Below, piece by piece: positions 18,066-26,963 of a stretch of DNA of 64,000 bases. Under the pieces are notes generated by a model. The model saw only the letters and a list, made by a program, of their open reading frames with translations, did no database searches and had not been told where the DNA came from. The translations under genes and the position numbers were made by a program. Numbering within the stretch: position 1 is the stretch's first letter; every line of letters begins with the position of its first letter. Source of the DNA: Sphingobium lactosutens (GTDB lineage: Bacteria > Pseudomonadota > Alphaproteobacteria > Sphingomonadales > Sphingomonadaceae); NCBI RefSeq assembly GCF_013393185.1, contig NZ_QJQX01000054.1:186001-250000 (forward strand), read 5' to 3'.

Positions 18066-19385
18066 TCAGCGCGCCTGCGGCAGGGTGAGGCTGGCGCGCA
18101 ATCCGCCCCCGGTGCGATTGGTGAAGGCCAGCCGTCCGCCATGGCTGTCGGCAATGTTCCGGGCGATCGCCAGGCCCAGGCCGACGCCGCCCGTCTCCCG
18201 GTTGCGGGAGGCTTCGCCCCGGTAGAAGGGTTCGCACAGCCGCTCGATCGCGGCTTCCGGCACGCCCGGTCCTTCATCCTCGACCGATACGCTCGCCCGC
18301 CCGCCGGCAACGGCGATGGCGATCCGCGCCGCCCCGCCATAGCGCACCGCATTTTCCACCAGATTGCCGATGCACCGCCGCAGCGCCAGCGTGTCGCCCT
18401 GCACCACCGCCCGTTCGCTTTGCGTCACGACCACATCCTGCCCCATGTCGGCCAGGTCGTCGGCCAGCGTCTCAACGATGGCGCTCAGGTCGATCCGGAC
18501 CCGCGCCGCATTGTCGGTCCCCTCGCGCATGAAATCGAGCAGGGTCGTGACCATCGCCCGCATCTCCTCGACATCGGCCTGCGCCTTGGCACGCGGGCCG
18601 TCGGGCAACTGTTCCAGCCGGAAAGACAGGCGGGTCATCGGCGTGCGCAGGTCGTGGGCGATCGCGACCAGCATCGCGGTGCGTTCGTTGAGATAATCGG
18701 CAATGCGCGCGCGCATGTGATTATAGGCCGCGCCCACCGCGCGCACTTCCGGCGGGCCGGTCAGCGGCAATGGCTCCGCGCGCTCGGGCCGCTCGGTCGC
18801 GGCGCCCTCCGCCAGGCGGCGGATCGGCTGGGTGATGCGGCGCGCCACCCAATAGGCAGGCAGCAGCAGCAGGATGAAGATACCGGCCATCAGCGACAGG
18901 GTGATGGCATACCAGCGCAGATTGGCCCCCTGCCAGGCCTGGATCACGGTCCAGCCCGCGTCCGTGCGCTGGGCGACGACGAAGGCGCGGAACAGGGCGG
19001 ACCGGTCGCGGTCCAGCTGGGGCGGCGCCGGGGCTTCGCGCATCGATGCGGGCGGGCGCTCGCGCAGCAGGCGGATGTCGCCGGCCGGCACGCCCAGCAG
19101 GGCGGCGACCTGCGCTCCGGCATAGTGATCGGTCTCCTGCCCGGAATCGGGGACGGGTGCGCGGTCGGAATGATAGCGCGTGACGCTCCAGGCGGACGCG
19201 GAAGGGCCGGCATCGTTGCGCAGCAGTTGCGCCGCCTCGGGCAGGAACATCGGCCGGGCGTGGGGGGGCGGACCGCGAAAGGCGACCAGCATCATCGCGC
19301 CCAGCGCGAGCAGCAGGGTCGCCGCCACCAATGCGACAATGCGGGTCAGGATCGACGGGTTCAGGCGATCAAGACGCGCATTCAC
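18066..19385 (-). CDS. Sensor histidine kinase (EnvZ-like architecture)
   Basis: A 439-residue kinase with TM helices at about 13-35 and 157-180, a periplasmic domain of about 120 residues between them, a HAMP domain, and HisKA with the phosphoacceptor His244 in AIAHDLRTPMTRL. HATPase follows, with an N-box (NLVENAVRYG), DEGPGV and GGVGLGLAIA. The start is GTG, overlapping the stop of the response regulator gene by four bases (GTGA), so the two are translationally coupled. The signal is unknown. Confidence 0.9.
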   Translation of the reverse strand: MNARLDRLNPSILTRIVALVAATLLLALGAMMLVAFRGPPPHARPMFLPEAAQLLRNDAGPSASAWSVTRYHSDRAPVPDSGQETDHYAGAQVAALLGVPAGDIRLLRERPPASMREAPAPPQLDRDRSALFRAFVVAQRTDAGWTVIQAWQGANLRWYAITLSLMAGIFILLLLPAYWVARRITQPIRRLAEGAATERPERAEPLPLTGPPEVRAVGAAYNHMRARIADYLNERTAMLVAIAHDLRTPMTRLSFRLEQLPDGPRAKAQADVEEMRAMVTTLLDFMREGTDNAARVRIDLSAIVETLADDLADMGQDVVVTQSERAVVQGDTLALRRCIGNLVENAVRYGGAARIAIAVAGGRASVSVEDEGPGVPEAAIERLCEPFYRGEASRNRETGGVGLGLAIARNIADSHGGRLAFTNRTGGGLRASLTLPQAR

Positions 19386-20152
19386 GCCGGGCGGACCTCG
19401 GCGGTGAACATATAGCCTTCGTTGCGGATGGTGCGGACCAACTCGTCGGCGCCATCGCCCCGCGCGCCACGCTCCAGCTTGCGGCGCAGGCGACTGACCT
19501 GCACGTCGATCGCGCGGTCATAGCTTTCGCTCTCGCTGCCGGCCGAATAATCGAGCAGCTGGTCGCGGCTCAGCACTCGGCGCGGATGCTCGATGAAGGC
19601 GCGCAACAGGCGGAACTCGCCATCGGTCAGCGTCACCACGACATTGTCGGGATCAGTCAGCAGCCGCGCGCCCATGTCCATCTGCCAGCCGGCAAAGCGC
19701 AGCCTCTGGCCCCCCGCCGCCGGTTCATCGGCGGCGTTCCGGCGATGGCGGCGCAGCACGGTGCGGATACGGGCGAGCAGTTCGCGCGGATTGCACGGCT
19801 TGGGCAGATAATCCTCCGCCCCCATTTCCAGCCCGACGATCCGGTCGACATCGCTGCCGATGGCCGACAGCATGATGATCGGCAGTCCGCCGCGCGCGGA
19901 CAGGCGGCGCAGGATCGATAACCCGTCCTCGCCCGGCATCATCACGTCGAGCACGGCAATGTCGAAATCTTGGACGGCAATGGCGCGGTCCATGCCCACA
20001 CCGTCCCCCACCGCCGTCACGGCAAATCCATGTTGTTCCAGAAAATCGGACAGAAGCGCGCGGATGTCCGCGTCGTCATCGACCACCAATATGCGTGAAC
20101 CATCCATCGTGACGGGCAGCATATCGGGTGAAGGGGTCAGCTGCAAAGTCAT
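19382..20152 (-). CDS. OmpR-family response regulator
   Basis: A 256-residue regulator: a receiver with the DDD acidic pocket at 25-27, phosphorylation site Asp69 in AVLDVMMPG and Lys118, then an OmpR/PhoB winged-helix with the recognition helix region SYDRAIDVQVSRLRRKLE and the GYMF wing. The ATG at 20152 has AGGA eight bases upstream; ATG 20176, only 4 bases from the preceding gene, is an alternative. It is the cognate partner of the downstream kinase. Confidence 0.9.
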   Translation of the reverse strand: MTLQLTPSPDMLPVTMDGSRILVVDDDADIRALLSDFLEQHGFAVTAVGDGVGMDRAIAVQDFDIAVLDVMMPGEDGLSILRRLSARGGLPIIMLSAIGSDVDRIVGLEMGAEDYLPKPCNPRELLARIRTVLRRHRRNAADEPAAGGQRLRFAGWQMDMGARLLTDPDNVVVTLTDGEFRLLRAFIEHPRRVLSRDQLLDYSAGSESESYDRAIDVQVSRLRRKLERGARGDGADELVRTIRNEGYMFTAEVRPA

Positions 20153-20180
20153 CCGCGCCATTCCTGTCATATTCATGCGG

Positions 20181-21077
20181 TCAGATCGCCAGCCCGACCG
20201 TCACCGTGCCGGTGAAGCCGTTCGTGATGTCGCCGGTCATGGTCGGCGTCATCGCGGCGATCTGCGCTGAGCTATTGTCGCCGAACACATTGTCGCTGCT
20301 GGTCGTGATCTTCGCGAAGTTGGTCTTGCTGCTGCTGTAGCCGCTGGTGGCATAGACAGTGTTGCAGGCGTCCGTCGGCATGGCGAATTGCGATGTCAGC
20401 ACGCGGTTGGTGTAGCTGGTCGCCCGCGCCAGGCTGGGATAGACCTCGAAATGGATATGGGGGAAGCGCCCGTCATAGCAGCCGGGGAAGATGCTGGTGA
20501 AGGTTATTTGCCCATTGGCATCGGTCACGCCCACGCCGCGCAGATAATTTTCGCCCGGCACGGTGTAGAGCGAATAGAGCCCGTCACGGGTACAGTGCCA
20601 GATATAGACGGCATAACCCTCCAGCGCCGCGCAGCCGCTGTTGACGTTCACCACAGTGATGGTGAGCGTCATGGTGATGCCATCCGCAGTGCCGGAGAAG
20701 GAACCGAAGCTGGACCGGATGTCGGTGCGCACGATGCCCGTGTCGTCCAGCACATTGACCACATTGCCATTGCTGCTGTTGGACCCGTCCGCCGGATAAG
20801 GGCCGTTGGTTTCTTCGGGATCGGTGACGCAGCTGCCCGACGATGTCGGCGTGGGAGTGGGCGTCGGGGTTGGCGTGGGAGTCGGCGTCGCGGTTGACGT
20901 CGAACTGCTGCTGCCGGAGCTGCCACCGCCGCCGCAGGCGCCGATCAGCGCCGCGCCGCTCGCTGAAAAGAGCAGGCGCAGCGTCCGCCGCCGCCCGATA
21001 GTCTCGCGCGCCAGTTCGCGCATCCGTTCCAGATCGTGCATCAACCCATGGTCATGGGGTTCGCTACCCTGCGTCAT
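20181..21077 (-). CDS. Intradiol ring-cleavage dioxygenase-like lipoprotein
   Basis: A 298-residue protein. The N-terminus has a twin-arginine motif (GRRRTLRLL, 29-37) running into a lipobox (IGAC, Cys48), suggesting a Tat-exported lipoprotein. A Gly/Ser stretch and a (Thr-Pro)7 linker (64-78) follow. The C-terminal domain matches intradiol dioxygenases of the protocatechuate/catechol type, which hold Fe(III) with two Tyr and two His. Candidates are tyrosines in YAVYIWHC and LYSLY and His207/His209 in PHIHFEV. The substrate is unknown. It is the first gene of an operon with the response regulator and kinase. Confidence 0.8.
   Translation of the reverse strand: MTQGSEPHDHGLMHDLERMRELARETIGRRRTLRLLFSASGAALIGACGGGGSSGSSSSTSTATPTPTPTPTPTPTPTSSGSCVTDPEETNGPYPADGSNSSNGNVVNVLDDTGIVRTDIRSSFGSFSGTADGITMTLTITVVNVNSGCAALEGYAVYIWHCTRDGLYSLYTVPGENYLRGVGVTDANGQITFTSIFPGCYDGRFPHIHFEVYPSLARATSYTNRVLTSQFAMPTDACNTVYATSGYSSSKTNFAKITTSSDNVFGDNSSAQIAAMTPTMTGDITNGFTGTVTVGLAI
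20845..20890. repeat. Short GTCGGCGTGGGA-like repeats encoding a Thr-Pro linker
   Basis: Degenerate 6- and 12-base units on the plus strand encode ACX-CCX (Thr-Pro) repeats on the minus strand. Such tracts can change length by slippage. Confidence 0.7.
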
Positions 21078-21261
21078 CCCGCTTCCGCCTCTTCTTCTGT
21101 CTGTTTGCAGACCCTCGATGATGCGGATAGAGGATGGATATATCCGGGCGATTGCCCAATGTAGCGGCTTTGTAGCAGGGGTTAAGTGCAGCAAAGTTCT
21201 GGCTTCCCCGCGTCGCGGTCCATATAGTCGCGCCGTTTGTCATTTCCCGCGAAAGCGCTTC

Positions 21262-22575
21262 ATGCATCTTCTCATCGGCCTAGCCGGCATTCTCCTGATC
21301 CTTGCCATCGCCTTCGCCCTCTCCTCCGACCGCCGCGCCATCAAGCCGCGGGTCGTGGGCGCAGCCTTCCTGCTGCAGGCGGGAATCGCGATGCTGGTCC
21401 TTTATGTCCCGGCCGGGCGCGCCATCATCGGCGGCATGTCGCATGGGGTCGCCAATCTGCTCGGCTATGCGCAGGCGGGCACCAATTTCATCTTCGGCCC
21501 GCTGGCCAAGCCCGAAATCGGCGGCGCCAGCTTCGCCATCGCCGCGCTGCCGGTCATCATCTTCTTCGCCAGTCTGGTGTCGATCCTTTATTATCTGGGG
21601 ATCATGCAGTTCATCGTCCGCTGGGTTGGCGGCGCGATCGAAAAGGTGACGGGCGTGTCGAAGGTCGAAAGCCTGTGTGCGGCCGCCAATATATTCGTCG
21701 GGCAGAGCGAAAGCCCGCTCGTCATCCGCCCCTATCTGGCCGGCCTCAACGGGCCGCAGCTGTTCGCGGTGATGACCAGCGGCATGGCGGGCGTCGCAGG
21801 CACCATCCTCGCCGCCTATGCCTCCATGGGGATCAAGATCGACTATCTGCTCGCCGCCAGCTTCATGTCCGCGCCCGGCGGCCTGCTGATGGCCAAGATC
21901 ATGATGCCCGACCAGCCGGAATGCGAACCCGAACTGCCGTTGGAAGATGACATCCACCTGCCCGAAACCCGTCGCAGCGCGGCCGGCCCGGCGGCGCTGA
22001 ACGCGGAAACCACGCCGGGCGAACCCATGCCGGTCGCCACCCATGACGAGGAAAAGCCCGCCAACATCATCATGGCTGCGGCGCAGGGCGCGCAGACCGG
22101 CGTGAAGCTGGCAGTCGCGGTTGGGGCGATGGTGCTGGCCTTCGTCGCGCTGGTGGCGCTGGCGAACGGCATCCTCGCCGGTATCGGCAGCTGGTTCGGC
22201 TATCCCGACCTCAGCTTCCAAATGCTGCTTGGCTATGTCTTCTCGCCGGTCATGTATCTGCTTAACATCCCATGGGCCGAAGCGCAGGTGGCGGGCGGCC
22301 TGTTCGGCACCAAGGTCGTGCTCAACGAATTCGTCGCCTACATCAACCTCGGCCAGGTCCAGGGCCAGCTATCGCCCGCGACCATCGCTGTCATCACCTT
22401 CGCGCTGTGCGGCTTCGCCAATTTCAGCTCGATCGCGATCCAGATGGCCGTAACCGGTAACCTCGCCCCCAACCAGCGGCCGATGATCGCCAAGCTGGGT
22501 TTGAAGGCGCTGGTCGCCGGCAGCCTCGCCAATCTGATGAGCGCGGCGCTGGCCGGCCTGATGCTAAGCCTCTGA
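21262..22575 (+). CDS. Concentrative nucleoside transporter (NupC/CNT family)
   Basis: A 437-residue membrane protein with about 10 helices. CNT landmarks are present: the VGQSESPLVIRPYL segment near residue 152 and NEFVAYINL near 356, which in known structures help bind nucleoside and sodium. It takes up nucleosides with a cation gradient. A hydrophilic insert rich in acidic residues (about 220-270) separates the two halves. The ATG at 21262 was chosen because the upstream frame is antisense to the dioxygenase gene. The ribosome binding site is weak. Confidence 0.9.
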   Translation: MHLLIGLAGILLILAIAFALSSDRRAIKPRVVGAAFLLQAGIAMLVLYVPAGRAIIGGMSHGVANLLGYAQAGTNFIFGPLAKPEIGGASFAIAALPVIIFFASLVSILYYLGIMQFIVRWVGGAIEKVTGVSKVESLCAAANIFVGQSESPLVIRPYLAGLNGPQLFAVMTSGMAGVAGTILAAYASMGIKIDYLLAASFMSAPGGLLMAKIMMPDQPECEPELPLEDDIHLPETRRSAAGPAALNAETTPGEPMPVATHDEEKPANIIMAAAQGAQTGVKLAVAVGAMVLAFVALVALANGILAGIGSWFGYPDLSFQMLLGYVFSPVMYLLNIPWAEAQVAGGLFGTKVVLNEFVAYINLGQVQGQLSPATIAVITFALCGFANFSSIAIQMAVTGNLAPNQRPMIAKLGLKALVAGSLANLMSAALAGLMLSL

Positions 22576-22642
22576 TCCAAATCGGCATGCACCCGTAACG
22601 GAAGGCCTACCGCTCGGGTTCATAATCCGTTATGGTTAACTC

Positions 22643-23692
22643 ATGGGGGCTAAAGCTTTTTTCGTGGTCGCGCTTGCGGCCTTGGGTTGGTCGGGCATGG
22701 GCGCCGCGCAGGCGCCAAGGCCCGGCACGTTGGAAACCTACAGGGACTGGACCATCGGTTGCGACAATCGCAACCGATGCGAAGCCGTGTCGCTGCTGCC
22801 CGATGGCGGGGCGTGGCCGGACAACCCGGTGATGATCGGCGTGGCGCGCAGCGCCGGGCCGGACGCGGCGGCGGAAGTCTGGGTCAGTCGCGACGCCAAG
22901 GGCGGCGGGGAGGTCAGCTTCCTTGTCGACGGGCGCAAGATCGTCAGCATCCCCAGCAAGGATGGCGAAGCGACCCTGCGCGGGCCGCAGGCCGCCGCAC
23001 TCGCCATCGCCATGGCGCGCGGCAGCCTGCTGGAGGTGCGCGCGGGCAATCGTGTCCTGGGCCGTCCCTCGCTCGCTGGATCGGGGGCTGCGCTGCGCTA
23101 CATGGATGCGCGGCAGGGGCGAGCCGGCACCAGCACCGCGCTGGTCGCGACCGGCGCGCTCGGACCGCTCGCGGTGCGCGCCGCGCCCGCCACGCCGGAA
23201 ATCCGCCGCATGCCCACCCCGGCAGGCGCCGCACCGGTCGCGCTCTGGCGCGAGGAACTGACCGCTCTCGGCAAATTCACTGGCTGCACCGACGAAATCC
23301 GCAGCGGCCCGCAGACGCCCGAACTCCACCGCCTGTCGAAGACCGAGACGCTGATCCTCGTCCCCTGTGGCAATGGCGCCTATAATTTCACGTCCATCCC
23401 TGTCATCGCCACCGGCATTGCCGGCCGCCGCGCCTTCCGCCTTGCCAGATTCGACTATAAGCCGGGCTGGAGCGAGGAAGAATCCAAGCCCATGCTCGTC
23501 AATGCCGGCTGGGTCGCGGACAAATCGCTGCTCCAAAGCTTCGCCAAGGGCCGCGGCATCGGCGATTGCGGCGGCAGCGAAACCTATGTCTGGGACGGCG
23601 CCCGCTTCCGCCTGACCGAAGCGACCAGCATGGGCGAATGTCGTGGCGCCTGGCACTGGATCACCACCTGGTCCGCGCGGGTGGTGGAGTAG
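22643..23692 (+). CDS. DUF1176 family periplasmic protein
   Basis: A 349-residue protein with a Sec signal peptide (cleavage after GAAQA, about residue 23). The domain pattern CDNRNRCEAVSLLPD near residue 40 and the C-terminal cysteine-containing segments (GIGDCGG, MGECRGAWHW) match DUF1176, a family of secreted proteins of unknown function in proteobacteria. Paired cysteines suggest disulfides. Confidence 0.75.
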   Translation: MGAKAFFVVALAALGWSGMGAAQAPRPGTLETYRDWTIGCDNRNRCEAVSLLPDGGAWPDNPVMIGVARSAGPDAAAEVWVSRDAKGGGEVSFLVDGRKIVSIPSKDGEATLRGPQAAALAIAMARGSLLEVRAGNRVLGRPSLAGSGAALRYMDARQGRAGTSTALVATGALGPLAVRAAPATPEIRRMPTPAGAAPVALWREELTALGKFTGCTDEIRSGPQTPELHRLSKTETLILVPCGNGAYNFTSIPVIATGIAGRRAFRLARFDYKPGWSEEESKPMLVNAGWVADKSLLQSFAKGRGIGDCGGSETYVWDGARFRLTEATSMGECRGAWHWITTWSARVVE

Positions 23693-23698
23693 TTCCAA

Positions 23699-23738
23699 TA
23701 GAGCATGATAGGTTCATATTGAATCGGATCATGCTCTA
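23699..23738. repeat. Palindrome TAGAGCATGAT...ATCATGCTCTA
   Basis: Eleven-base ends at 23699-23709 and 23728-23738 are exact reverse complements. This is a common alphaproteobacterial intergenic palindrome, followed by a T-rich stretch, so it may terminate the DUF1176 transcript. Confidence 0.7.
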
Positions 23739-23755
23739 ATTTTTCTTTGTTTTCC

Positions 23756-23799
23756 GCATTTTCTGAGCCAGCAGATGTTACCGTCTGCTTCGAAAATGC
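23756..23799. repeat. 44-bp palindromic element, family C copy 1
   Basis: GCATTTTC at one end pairs with GAAAATGC at the other, with CAGATG...CGTCTG inside. A closely related element lies in the opposite orientation at 38241-38284. Confidence 0.75.
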
Positions 23800-23804
23800 T
23801 CTAG

Positions 23805-23835
23805 TTCCGTTCGTTCCGAGCTTGTCGAGAAACGG
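23805..23835. repeat. Partial CCGTTCG-family repeat (copy 3)
   Basis: It contains CCGTTCGTTCCGAGCTTGTC followed by GAGAAACGG, equivalent to one half of the palindrome at 62906-62967. Confidence 0.65.
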
Positions 23836-23945
23836 ATAGCGCTCCGCCCGCCTTGCCGCATCCGGCGGGGCAGCTTCCGCACGATGCAATCGCCCGGCTG
23901 CGCTTTGCAATGGAAACGTTACTATTGGCCGCCCATATTGCAGTC

Positions 23946-24653
23946 ATGGCTTCCTCTCCCCGCCAATCCGCCCCTTCGACCATATCCTCGACCCTGCCGG
24001 ACCCGATCCGCGCCGTCATCTTCGACATGGACGGCACGCTGATCGATACCGAGGCCGCGCATCGCCGCGCCTTTGCCGAAACCGGGCTGGCGCTGGGCTG
24101 GCCGATGGCGGACGACCTGCTCCTCTCGATGGTCGGCATCCATCGCGACGAAAATGAGCGGATGCTGGCCGCGCACCTGGGGCCGGACTTCCCGCTGGCG
24201 CGCTTCTACGCCGACAGCGACGCGCTGTTCGAGGCGGCGGTCGATGCCGGCATCCCGCTGCGTCCCGGCGCGCTGCTGCTGCTCGACCATCTGGCGCGCG
24301 GCGGTATCCCGATGGCGCTCGCCACCTCCACCGCCGCGCCCTATGCGCAGCAGCGGCTGGAGAAGAGCGGCCTGCTCCATTATTTCGACGTGATCGTCAC
24401 CCGCAGCGAAGTGGAACGACCCAAGCCGCACCCCGAACCCTATCTGCTGGCGGCCCATCGGCTGGGCGTCGACCCCGCCTTCTGCGTCGCGGTGGAGGAC
24501 AGCCATGCCGGCGTCCGATCGGCAACGGCGGCGGGTATCGCCACGGTCATGGTCCCCGACCTGCTCCCCCCGACCGAGGAACTGGTCCTCGCCTGCGCCC
24601 GGATACTGCCCAGCCTGACCGACCTGCGCGACCTGCTGCTCGCGACCGACTAA
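23946..24653 (+). CDS. HAD-superfamily phosphatase/phosphomutase
   Basis: A 235-residue HAD hydrolase, subfamily IA. Motif I is DMDGTLIDTE near residue 27, motif II lies in LATSTAAP, motif III in RPKPHPEPYL, and motif IV in VEDSHAGVRSA. The alpha-helical cap after motif I resembles beta-phosphoglucomutase-like enzymes; substrates are probably phosphorylated sugars or similar small metabolites. ATG 23946 is preferred; ATG 23910 is an alternative. Its TAA stop overlaps the stop of convergent egtD (CTAA). Confidence 0.85.
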   Translation: MASSPRQSAPSTISSTLPDPIRAVIFDMDGTLIDTEAAHRRAFAETGLALGWPMADDLLLSMVGIHRDENERMLAAHLGPDFPLARFYADSDALFEAAVDAGIPLRPGALLLLDHLARGGIPMALATSTAAPYAQQRLEKSGLLHYFDVIVTRSEVERPKPHPEPYLLAAHRLGVDPAFCVAVEDSHAGVRSATAAGIATVMVPDLLPPTEELVLACARILPSLTDLRDLLLATD

Positions 24654-25609
24654 CCTGCTTCGGCCAGCACCAGCGTAAACAGCCCCTCGGCGTCGGTCCA
24701 TTCGCGTACCGGCTCCCATCCGCCCGCGCGCAGCAGCAGCCGTTCATCGCGCGCGCCATATTTGTGGCTGCTCTCGGTATGGATCGTCTCGCCCGGCGCC
24801 ATGCGGAAACATTGGCCCGCGACATGGAAATGGAGCGGCCGCACTGCCTCCAGATGCATTTCGATCCGCGCCTTTTCGTCATTCCAGACCGCGCGATGGG
24901 CAAAGCCGTCGACCGGCAGGTCGCCCTCCAGCTCGCGATTGATCCGTTCGACAAGATTGAGATTGAACGCCGCCGTCACCCCCGCCGCATCGTCATAGGC
25001 GGACACCAGCCGTGCCCGATCCTTTATCCGGTCCATGCCGATCAGCAGCATCGCCTCGCGCCCTAGCAACCGCCGCATGGCGCGCAACAGGTCGACGGCT
25101 GCGTCCGGTTCCATATTGCCGATCGTCGATCCGGGGAAGAAGCCCAGCCGGGGCAGCCCCTCGACCGCCTTGGGCAGTTCCAGCGGCCCATTGAAATCGC
25201 CGACCAGCGGCAGCACCGGCAGGTCGGGAAAGGCCTGCGCCAGGTCCGCGCTGCTCGCGCGCAGGAAATCGCCGCTGATGTCGATCGGCACATAGGCGGC
25301 CGGCTGGATCGCGCGCAGCAAATGCGGCGTCTTGCGCGCGCTTCCCGCGCCGAACTCCACCACCGCGCGCCCTTCGCCGATCGCGGCCGCTAAATCCGCG
25401 CCATGCGCCTTCAGCAACGCCGTCTCGGTGCGCGTGGGATAATATTCGGGCAGGTCGGTGATCGCCTCGAACAGTTCCGACCCGCGCCGGTCGTAAAACC
25501 AGATGGGCGGCGTCGCCTTGGGGCTGCGCGAAAGCCCCTCGATGATGTCGCGGCGAAAGGCAGGATCGATGGCGCGCGTCCGCGCGGGCGCTTCGTCGGT
25601 CAGCAGCAT
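24650..25609 (-). CDS. egtD: L-histidine N(alpha)-methyltransferase EgtD
   Basis: A 319-residue SAM-dependent enzyme that trimethylates histidine to hercynine, the first step of ergothioneine synthesis. Family segments are IWFYDRRGSELFEAITDLPEY near residue 37, the SAM motif VVEFGAGSARKT, and FFPGSTIGNM. The start ATG lies 4 bases after the egtB stop, so the two are one operon in the order egtB-egtD. Confidence 0.92.
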   Translation of the reverse strand: MLLTDEAPARTRAIDPAFRRDIIEGLSRSPKATPPIWFYDRRGSELFEAITDLPEYYPTRTETALLKAHGADLAAAIGEGRAVVEFGAGSARKTPHLLRAIQPAAYVPIDISGDFLRASSADLAQAFPDLPVLPLVGDFNGPLELPKAVEGLPRLGFFPGSTIGNMEPDAAVDLLRAMRRLLGREAMLLIGMDRIKDRARLVSAYDDAAGVTAAFNLNLVERINRELEGDLPVDGFAHRAVWNDEKARIEMHLEAVRPLHFHVAGQCFRMAPGETIHTESSHKYGARDERLLLRAGGWEPVREWTDAEGLFTLVLAEAG

Positions 25610-25613
25610 GGGT

Positions 25614-26882
25614 CTACAGATCCTTGGCCAGCCGCAGCCCGGTGAACTGCCAGCGTTGGTGGGGATAGAAGAAATTGCGATAGCTCGCCCGCACATGGCC
25701 GCGCGGCGTGGCGCAACTCCCGCCTTTCAGCACGAACTGGCCGGACATGAACTTGCCATTATATTCGCCGACCGCGCCTGGCGCCGCCCGGAATCCGGGG
25801 TGCGGCCGATAGGCGCTGCCGGTCCATTCCCACACATCGCCGAACATCTGCGTCAGCGCCGCGCTGTCTTCCGCCGGTCGGGGGCGGGGGCAGGCGGGAC
25901 CGTCGAGCTGGTTGCCGCTCACCGCCGCGACATTCTGCGCCGCGCTTTCCCATTCCGCCTCGGTCGGCAGTCGCGCGCCTGCCCAACTGGCATAGGCGTC
26001 AGCCTCATACAGGCTGATATGCGTTACCGGGGCGGCGGGATTGACCGGCTGGCGCCCATCCAGGCCAAAGCGGGTCCAGCCCTGCTCGCCCCGTTTCCAG
26101 TAGAGCGGTGCATCGACGCTCTCCGCCTGCACCCAGGCCCAACCGTCCGCCAGCCAGTGCGTCGCCGTGCGATATCCGCCATCCTCGATGAAAGCAATCC
26201 ATTCGCCATTGGTAATGGGTCGATGCGCCAGCGCATGGGGATGCAGCACCACCTTGTGCCGCGGCCCCTCGCAATCGAAGCTGAAGCCGCTGCGCCCATC
26301 CTCGCCCATCTCGACCAGCCCCTGCCGCCCCTCGATCCAGTGGAGCGGACCGGGCAGGTCCACCGGCGCGGCGCTGGGCGCCCCGAACAATGCCGGCTCC
26401 AGCGGGTTGAGCGAAAAGAGATGGAGCAGGTCGGTCAGCAGCAATTCCTGATGCTGCTGCTCATGATGCAGCCCCAGCGTCACCAGCGCCCGCGCAGGCT
26501 GCGGCAGCATCCCCAGCGCAGCGATCAGGGCGGTATCGACATGGCCGCGATAGGCGCGGATATCGGCCAGCGACGGCCGGGTCAGCATGCCCCGCGACGA
26601 CCGGGCATGACGCGCGCCTTCCGCCTCATAATAGCTGTTGAAAAGAAAGGCATAGCGTGGATCGAACGGGCGATATCCCGCCACATGATCGCGCAGGACA
26701 AATGTCTCGAAGAACCAGCTCGTATGCGCCAGATGCCATTTGGCGGGGGACGCGTCGGGCATCGACTGGACCGTGGCGTCCGCATCGGACAAGGGTGCGG
26801 CCAAGGCTTCGCTGAGCGCCCGCACCGCGCGATAGCGCTCTTCCAGATCATCCTGCCGGGCGTCCGTCCAGCTTCTGGCCAT
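25614..26882 (-). CDS. egtB: Hercynine oxygenase/sulfoxide synthase EgtB
   Basis: A 422-residue nonheme-iron enzyme joining hercynine to a thiol donor. The N-terminal DinB-like domain carries the three-histidine iron site: His50 or His53 in KWHLAHTSWFFE, and His140 and His144 in HEQQHQE. The C-terminal FGE-sulfatase domain shows RPITNGEWIAFIEDGGY and RLPTEAEWE. ATG 26882 follows GGAAGGG and is preferred over ATG 26930. No egtA, egtC or egtE is nearby, so the thiol donor (cysteine or gamma-glutamylcysteine) cannot be told from context. Confidence 0.92.
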   Translation of the reverse strand: MARSWTDARQDDLEERYRAVRALSEALAAPLSDADATVQSMPDASPAKWHLAHTSWFFETFVLRDHVAGYRPFDPRYAFLFNSYYEAEGARHARSSRGMLTRPSLADIRAYRGHVDTALIAALGMLPQPARALVTLGLHHEQQHQELLLTDLLHLFSLNPLEPALFGAPSAAPVDLPGPLHWIEGRQGLVEMGEDGRSGFSFDCEGPRHKVVLHPHALAHRPITNGEWIAFIEDGGYRTATHWLADGWAWVQAESVDAPLYWKRGEQGWTRFGLDGRQPVNPAAPVTHISLYEADAYASWAGARLPTEAEWESAAQNVAAVSGNQLDGPACPRPRPAEDSAALTQMFGDVWEWTGSAYRPHPGFRAAPGAVGEYNGKFMSGQFVLKGGSCATPRGHVRASYRNFFYPHQRWQFTGLRLAKDL

Positions 26883-26963
26883 GTCTGCCCTTCCCGATAC
26901 GGTTGTGCCGCTCTCGGGAAGAAAGCGCATAAAAGCGCCGGCGGTTCCGCGCTGCCCCTAAGT

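Noticed and set aside
20845..20890. CRISPR-like short repeats
   Set aside because: The units are 6-12 bases, without spacers, and code for a Thr-Pro linker in the dioxygenase-like lipoprotein.
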